Notes under the pieces: model-generated | Told to the model about the DNA's origin: nothing | Database searches by the model: none | What the model saw: only the letters and a program-made list of their open reading frames with translations | Origin: Bacilli bacterium | Lineage (GTDB): Bacteria > Bacillota_I > Bacilli_A > RF39 > UBA660 | Direction: 5' to 3' | Length of the DNA stretch: 6,862 nucleotides | Assembly: GCA_017470045.1 (NCBI GenBank) | Contig: JAFUFG010000203.1 | Location: 1-6,862 of the forward strand | Made by a program: the position numbers and the translations under genes | Shown here: in pieces, positions 6,537 to 6,862 of the stretch | How positions within the stretch are numbered: position 1 is the stretch's first letter | Layout of the letters: every line of letters starts with the position of its first letter

Positions 6537-6862
6537 ATTTTCAGATTTTAAGATAATTCCAATAATGGATTCAATAAAACGATTAGATATAAGTGATGAA
6601 CTTTATTTCTCAGACAAATATCGTGATTATATTAGCAATAGTCGTTTAAAATACATAAATCCAACAGAAAATGGTACTCCTGGACTTTATAAAGCCCCTC
6701 CAAGGTTTACAACACAAAGCTTAAAGATTGGTAGTGCACTTCATGAGATGCTATTACAACCCGATTCATTTACATTACTTCCAAAAATGGGTAGACCTAC
6801 AGCAAAGTTAGGAGATGTAGTAGAAATGGTATACAATCTTGAAAAAGATGGAATGGATAGGA
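6526..6862 (+). CDS. PD-(D/E)XK exonuclease, RecE/exonuclease VIII-like (N-terminal part, 3' truncated)
   Basis: The first 112 codons of a gene that runs off the right edge. The pattern YISNSRLKYINP (about 35-46), then KIGSALHEMLLQPDSF (67-82) including His73, is the N-terminal signature of PD-(D/E)XK exonucleases of the RecE/exonuclease VIII and DUF3799 type. In these, 'S.S.lk' precedes a 'G.a.H..lL.P..F' helix. The D...ExK catalytic residues would lie beyond the window. Such exonucleases resect dsDNA to give ssDNA for an annealing protein, so this is a plausible partner of the Sak4-like ATPase about 5 kb upstream. The ATG lies inside the end of the preceding gene (11-bp overlap). AGGA at 6521-6524 is too close to act as a normal Shine-Dalgarno; a later Met14 is an alternative start. 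No Trp and no in-frame TGA occur in this part. Confidence 0.75.
   Translation, partial: MQVKFSDFKIIPIMDSIKRLDISDELYFSDKYRDYISNSRLKYINPTENGTPGLYKAPPRFTTQSLKIGSALHEMLLQPDSFTLLPKMGRPTAKLGDVVEMVYNLEKDGMDR

Noticed and set aside
1..6862. CRISPR array, tRNA gene, integrase or insertion sequence
   Set aside because: No spaced repeat array, cloverleaf-like sequence, transposase or att-like duplication was seen, and nearly all bases are in coding sequence.

Overview
The window is an AT-rich, gene-dense piece of a tailed-phage genome. All ten genes lie on the + strand, with spacers of 0-23 bp and frequent small overlaps (TAATG junctions). It holds a DNA replication and recombination module followed by a short accessory block. 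Gene content (DnaB-type helicase, Sak4-like ATPase, an SSB with a DLPF tip, an unusual DnaG-type primase, two PD-(D/E)XK nucleases) resembles crAss-like and related gut phages. No start codon has a well-placed Shine-Dalgarno sequence, which fits a Bacteroidota host. Both the lineage and the host are inferences.

The key to the annotation is that TGA is not a stop here: it reads as tryptophan (as in translation table 4). Read with the standard code, the helicase, the 1287 gene, the primase and the 3513 nuclease appear broken. With TGA = Trp each becomes one continuous family-length protein, and the TGA positions fall where Trp makes sense (TWF and GWF in the helicase tail, WW in the primase). 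No gene terminates at TGA: seven complete or 5'-partial genes stop at TAA and three at TAG.

Layout. 1-551: 3' end of a DnaB-type helicase. 551-1294: Sak4-like RecA-fold ATPase. 1287-1805: acidic-tailed protein ending DDDLPF. 1826-2515: probable SSB ending TDLPF. 2522-3526: DnaG-type primase lacking the zinc ligands and the usual TOPRIM glutamate. 3513-3950: small PD-(D/E)XK nuclease, Holliday-junction-resolvase-like. 3936-3967: rho-independent terminator closing this block. Then 3974-4168: 64-residue unknown. 4161-5483: large unknown with a zinc ribbon. 5458-6210: fusion of a dATP/dGTP-diphosphohydrolase-type N-terminal domain with a HAD nucleotidase. 6210-6536: unknown. 6526 to the edge: start of a RecE-like PD-(D/E)XK exonuclease.

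The two sides of the terminator use Trp codons differently. Upstream there are 10 TGA and 3 TGG; downstream there are 0 TGA and 17 TGG. The upstream block supplies fork unwinding, priming, ssDNA coating, strand annealing and junction resolution. The downstream block adds nucleotide-pool metabolism and a nuclease that could supply ssDNA to the Sak4-like protein. No tRNA, CRISPR array, insertion sequence or integrase was seen, and no unexplained gap exceeds 25 bp.
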